Shown here in pieces: positions 5,579 through 7,772 of a stretch of 7,772 nucleotides of DNA. The stretch is taken from assembly GCA_018644785.1 (NCBI GenBank), contig JABGPV010000238.1, positions 1-7,772 on the forward strand, given 5' to 3'. Position 1 is the stretch's first letter. Each line of letters starts with the position of its first letter. Origin of the DNA: Deltaproteobacteria bacterium. Its GTDB lineage: Bacteria; Desulfobacterota; DSM-4660; Desulfatiglandales; Desulfatiglandaceae. The position numbers were made by a program, and so were the translations under genes. The notes under the pieces are model-generated. The model ran no database searches. It was not told where the DNA came from and was given only the letters and a program-made list of their open reading frames with translations.

Positions 5579-7084
5579 CTAATTCTTATATGGGCGGTGT
5601 CCTCTATTGTCCGGCAATTTCCCGTTGAAAGTTTTGCTTTGACCTGTGTCAACTGGCCTTTTAACATTGTTCCTTTCCCTGTAATCAGAGGATTTCCTTT
5701 GCAGGGGCTCGACAGTGGGGTTCAGTTTGGGGGCCTTATAACGATTGGGTGGCGTTTTTTTTCGGTTGACCCCATCGGGTGGTTTTGCTGCAATGGGTGA
5801 CTTGGGGAATCTTACTTTGTTCGGCTCAGGCCTTCTTGAAGACGTTACAGGCGGTTTGACTGGCTTCTGGGTTTCCCATTTTTGTCGCTTATGGATGTAG
5901 TTGCGCACTTCTTTCCCCTGCCGATCAATTTTTGCGTGCTCCTTTTTGCTTAATGGCTGGAATTTTGATGGGCTCTTTCCGCTTTTCTTTACAGTCGGAA
6001 AAGGTGATGCAAGCTTTCGGGCTCCGGCTTTTGGAAGATTCACCCTATGGCCGGGTTTTTCCACATTATACAATTTTCTAGGTGGTATGGACTCCACGTG
6101 TTTGCGACGTTTCTGATACGTTGCCTGTAAACGACTCTCCCAACTGCGATCATGACGATGCTTCCAGCGTTGATGGGCATAAATGGGGTCGTAGCTATGA
6201 CGCCTCGCATGGGGAGAAACCCAAGGATATATCCCTTTTCGATAATATCTTGGCGCATAGTAGTCCCCGAAATAGTAGTGGTGATAGCGTGGACGCAGGA
6301 AGAGAAAATCGGAAAAAACGCCCAGATCAATCATATAAGATGGCGTGAAATAGAAACCCGGCGCCATGATACCCAGGGAGAAAAAAACCGGCGCAAACAA
6401 CACACCTCGATGGTTAACGGCCAAATCCCAGTAGCCCCCGACAAAAATATAGCCTCGAGGCGTCCACACGTAATGGGCGGGTACCCAGATCCAGTCCGGT
6501 TGCATGGTCGCCCAATAACCGGGTCGCCAGGCGAACCGTCCATAAGACCATACCCAACAACCGGGAATCCAGGCATCGTCCGATGAAGGTGCATCTGTAT
6601 TCGGTCCCACTTCAACCGACTCGGGGGGCTCGGGCAGGTATTCCGTGTCGGTTGCCATATCGCGCGCCCAGTAGCCGGAAACCCATTGAAAACCCTTCCG
6701 GGACTTGAACCAATACCCCGGGACCCATTGGCGACCCGGTGGAATAGCCCGCCAGATGCCGCTCACCCAAATGAAATCGGTTCGATCATCATCCCAGGCC
6801 CAGTAGCCTGGGATCCATTCGACATCGCCCTCGGGTTTCTGATCCGGAGGGATTTCATGAATCGCATCCGGCGGGGCTTTCGGGACAATGATTCCCGGCT
6901 CAGGATCGAATTCAACGGTTTCAGCAAATGCCTCGTGTATGGGCCCGTAAGTAAGCACAACCATTTCATCTTCAGCAGCTGTCACATTTTTCTGGGCAGC
7001 CACAGCCGGGAATGCGCCGAATCCTATTCCCAGCAATGCCAGGACCGCAACCGTATAAATATGTCTTATAAATGGCTTGTTCAT
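5579..7084 (-). CDS. Secreted WxxGxW (YXWXGXW) repeat protein with basic Pro/Lys-rich tail
   Basis: A 501-aa exported protein. Residues 1-30 are a Sec signal peptide (MNKPFIRHIY basic start, hydrophobic core, AVAA cleavage region before QK). Region 90-219 holds about eight copies of W-x-x-G-x-W: WIPGYW 90, WVSGIW 106, WVPGYW 120, WVSGYW 134, WIPGCW 172, WRPGYW 186, a degenerate WVPAHYVW 200, and FVGGYW 214, which has Phe in place of the first Trp. This matches the YXWXGXW repeat family. A hydrophobic/aromatic part (228-263) follows, then a Tyr/His-rich stretch (264-283), then about 200 residues very rich in Lys, Arg and Pro, probably disordered. Such proteins are found outside the inner membrane; their molecular role is unknown. 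ATG 7084 lies 7 nt after GGAGG; ATG 7087 is also possible. It shares a divergent promoter region with ltaE. Confidence 0.92.
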   Translation of the reverse strand: MNKPFIRHIYTVAVLALLGIGFGAFPAVAAQKNVTAAEDEMVVLTYGPIHEAFAETVEFDPEPGIIVPKAPPDAIHEIPPDQKPEGDVEWIPGYWAWDDDRTDFIWVSGIWRAIPPGRQWVPGYWFKSRKGFQWVSGYWARDMATDTEYLPEPPESVEVGPNTDAPSSDDAWIPGCWVWSYGRFAWRPGYWATMQPDWIWVPAHYVWTPRGYIFVGGYWDLAVNHRGVLFAPVFFSLGIMAPGFYFTPSYMIDLGVFSDFLFLRPRYHHYYFGDYYAPRYYRKGIYPWVSPHARRHSYDPIYAHQRWKHRHDRSWESRLQATYQKRRKHVESIPPRKLYNVEKPGHRVNLPKAGARKLASPFPTVKKSGKSPSKFQPLSKKEHAKIDRQGKEVRNYIHKRQKWETQKPVKPPVTSSRRPEPNKVRFPKSPIAAKPPDGVNRKKTPPNRYKAPKLNPTVEPLQRKSSDYRERNNVKRPVDTGQSKTFNGKLPDNRGHRPYKN

Positions 7085-7115
7085 CATAGTCCCTCCCCAA
7101 TTCACACTGTTATTC

Positions 7116-7145
7116 AGTATAACCCAAAAAACGCATTATTGACAT
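7116..7145 (-). promoter_or_regulatory. Promoter for the WxxGxW-repeat gene
   Basis: On the minus strand ATGTCA (4 of 6, 7145-7140) and TATACT (5 of 6, 7121-7116) are 18 nt apart. Start near 7109 gives a leader of about 25 nt with the GGAGG site. The -35 shares five bases with the -35 of the opposite ltaE promoter. Confidence 0.5.
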
Positions 7146-7167
7146 CTCATTTTTTTCCACATAGATT
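7139..7167 (+). promoter_or_regulatory. Promoter for ltaE
   Basis: Perfect TTGACA (7139-7144), 17-nt spacer with a T-run, TAGATT (7162-7167, 4 of 6). Start near 7174, about 42 nt ahead of ATG 7216. It is the best sigma-70 match in the window. Confidence 0.6.
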
Positions 7168-7174
7168 TCTATGT
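7159..7174. promoter_or_regulatory. Perfect inverted repeat over the ltaE -10 box (candidate operator)
   Basis: ACATAGA (7159-7165), TT, TCTATGT (7168-7174): two perfect 7-nt arms with a 2-nt centre. It covers the -10 and the expected start point, where a dimeric repressor would block transcription. No regulator is known for it here, and it has no U-run, so it is not a terminator. Confidence 0.45.
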
Positions 7175-7215
7175 TCACAATACCCATAATTACAAAAGAG
7201 AAAGGATATTTCAAC

Positions 7216-7772
7216 ATGCCTCTTATTGATCTCCGTTCAGACACCATCACCCTGCCTACACCGTCCATGCGAAAAGCCATGGCTGCCGCGGAAGTTGGAG
7301 ACGACGTTTTCGGGGAAGATCCCACGGTCCGAAAACTGGAAGAAATGGCCGCCCAACGCATGGGCAAGGTTGCGGGCCTACTGGTCACCAGCGGTACCAT
7401 GGCCAACCTGGTCTGCCAGATGGCCCACTGCGGACGGGGCGATGAAATGATATTGGGGGACAAATCCCATATCTTTTACTACGAGCAGGGCGGTTCAGCG
7501 GCCATTGGCGGCATTCATCCGCGCATTGTGCCCAATCAGCCCGACGGAACCCTTCTGCCAGAGGATATTCTATCGGCCATCCGCATTGACAATATCCATT
7601 TTCCCGTGACCCGCCTCATTGTTCTTGAAAACACCCATAACCTCTGCAACGGCAGCCCGCTTCCCTCTTCCTACCTGAAACAGGTTGGAACAATTGCCGT
7701 TGAAAAGGGCCTGAAACTGCATATTGACGGGGCCAGAATTTTCAATGCGGCCATTGCCTTGGGTGTTTCACC
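7216..7772 (+). CDS. ltaE: Low-specificity L-threonine aldolase, 5' part (3' end outside window)
   Basis: PLP enzyme that splits L-threonine or L-allo-threonine into glycine and acetaldehyde. The 185 codons seen match the N-terminal half of the family: IDLRSDTITLPT start, GDDVFGEDPTVRKLEE (28-43), phosphate-binding SGTMAN (59-64), HIFYYEQGG with His85 that stacks on the PLP ring, LENTHN (137-142), and HIDGARIFNA (169-178) with Asp171 and Arg174. The PLP-binding Lys (about residue 200) lies beyond the window. No residue expected in this part is missing and the frame is intact. Start ATG 7216 has GAAAGGA about 9 nt upstream. Cytoplasmic. Glycine and threonine metabolism is unrelated to its neighbours, so the link is probably only a shared divergent control region. 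Confidence 0.95.
   Translation, partial: MPLIDLRSDTITLPTPSMRKAMAAAEVGDDVFGEDPTVRKLEEMAAQRMGKVAGLLVTSGTMANLVCQMAHCGRGDEMILGDKSHIFYYEQGGSAAIGGIHPRIVPNQPDGTLLPEDILSAIRIDNIHFPVTRLIVLENTHNLCNGSPLPSSYLKQVGTIAVEKGLKLHIDGARIFNAAIALGVS

Noticed and set aside
6152..6586. Plus-strand open frame of about 144 codons inside the WxxGxW gene.
   Set aside because: The minus-strand gene has a signal peptide and regular repeats. The plus frame is an antisense shadow created by its repetitive codons.

Overview
The window reads as chromosomal DNA of a Gram-negative, probably anaerobic bacterium of moderate GC. A Desulfobacterota (deltaproteobacterial) host is my best guess. It rests on the mix of NarL-type two-component genes, a single-cluster ferredoxin, UspA and SpoIIAA-like stress proteins and a secreted WxxGxW-repeat protein. 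It is an inference: there is no rRNA or other phylogenetic marker here. I see no tRNA, rRNA, CRISPR array, transposase or integrase.

Left part (1-3024) is a signalling block. It holds the 3' end of a LuxR/NarL-type response regulator (+), then a convergent 685-aa membrane sensor kinase (-, Cache sensor, GAF, HisKA_3, HATPase). Divergent from the kinase is a stand-alone receiver protein (+). The receiver's reading frame is entered by an ATGA overlap from a tiny upstream ORF with a strong ribosome-binding site.

Middle part (3169-5021) is a run of very small genes on the + strand. In order they are a 38-aa basic ORF, an 81-aa four-Cys protein, a 49-aa Lys-rich/acidic protein and a 64-aa ferredoxin, then, after a 190-bp gap, a UspA protein and a 98-aa protein with a duplicated CPExxC motif. 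In the ferredoxin the second Cys of the cluster motif is Val, so a [3Fe-4S] cluster is predicted. Close spacing and good Shine-Dalgarno sequences suggest that the first four form one transcript.

Right part (5120-7084, - strand) holds a SpoIIAA-like (STAS-type) protein, preceded and overlapped by a 25-codon ORF, and upstream of it a gene for a secreted WxxGxW-repeat protein with a basic, proline-rich tail. A compact divergent promoter region (7085-7215) separates these from ltaE, low-specificity L-threonine aldolase (+), which runs off the right edge. There the two -35 boxes occupy almost the same bases, and a perfect 7+7 inverted repeat covers the ltaE -10 box.

Taken together the window looks like a stress/redox-responsive accessory neighbourhood beside housekeeping ltaE. 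The most unusual features are the short ORFs that overlap or closely precede real genes, the atypical ferredoxin, the altered nucleotide loop of the UspA protein, and the uncharacterised small Cys-containing proteins.
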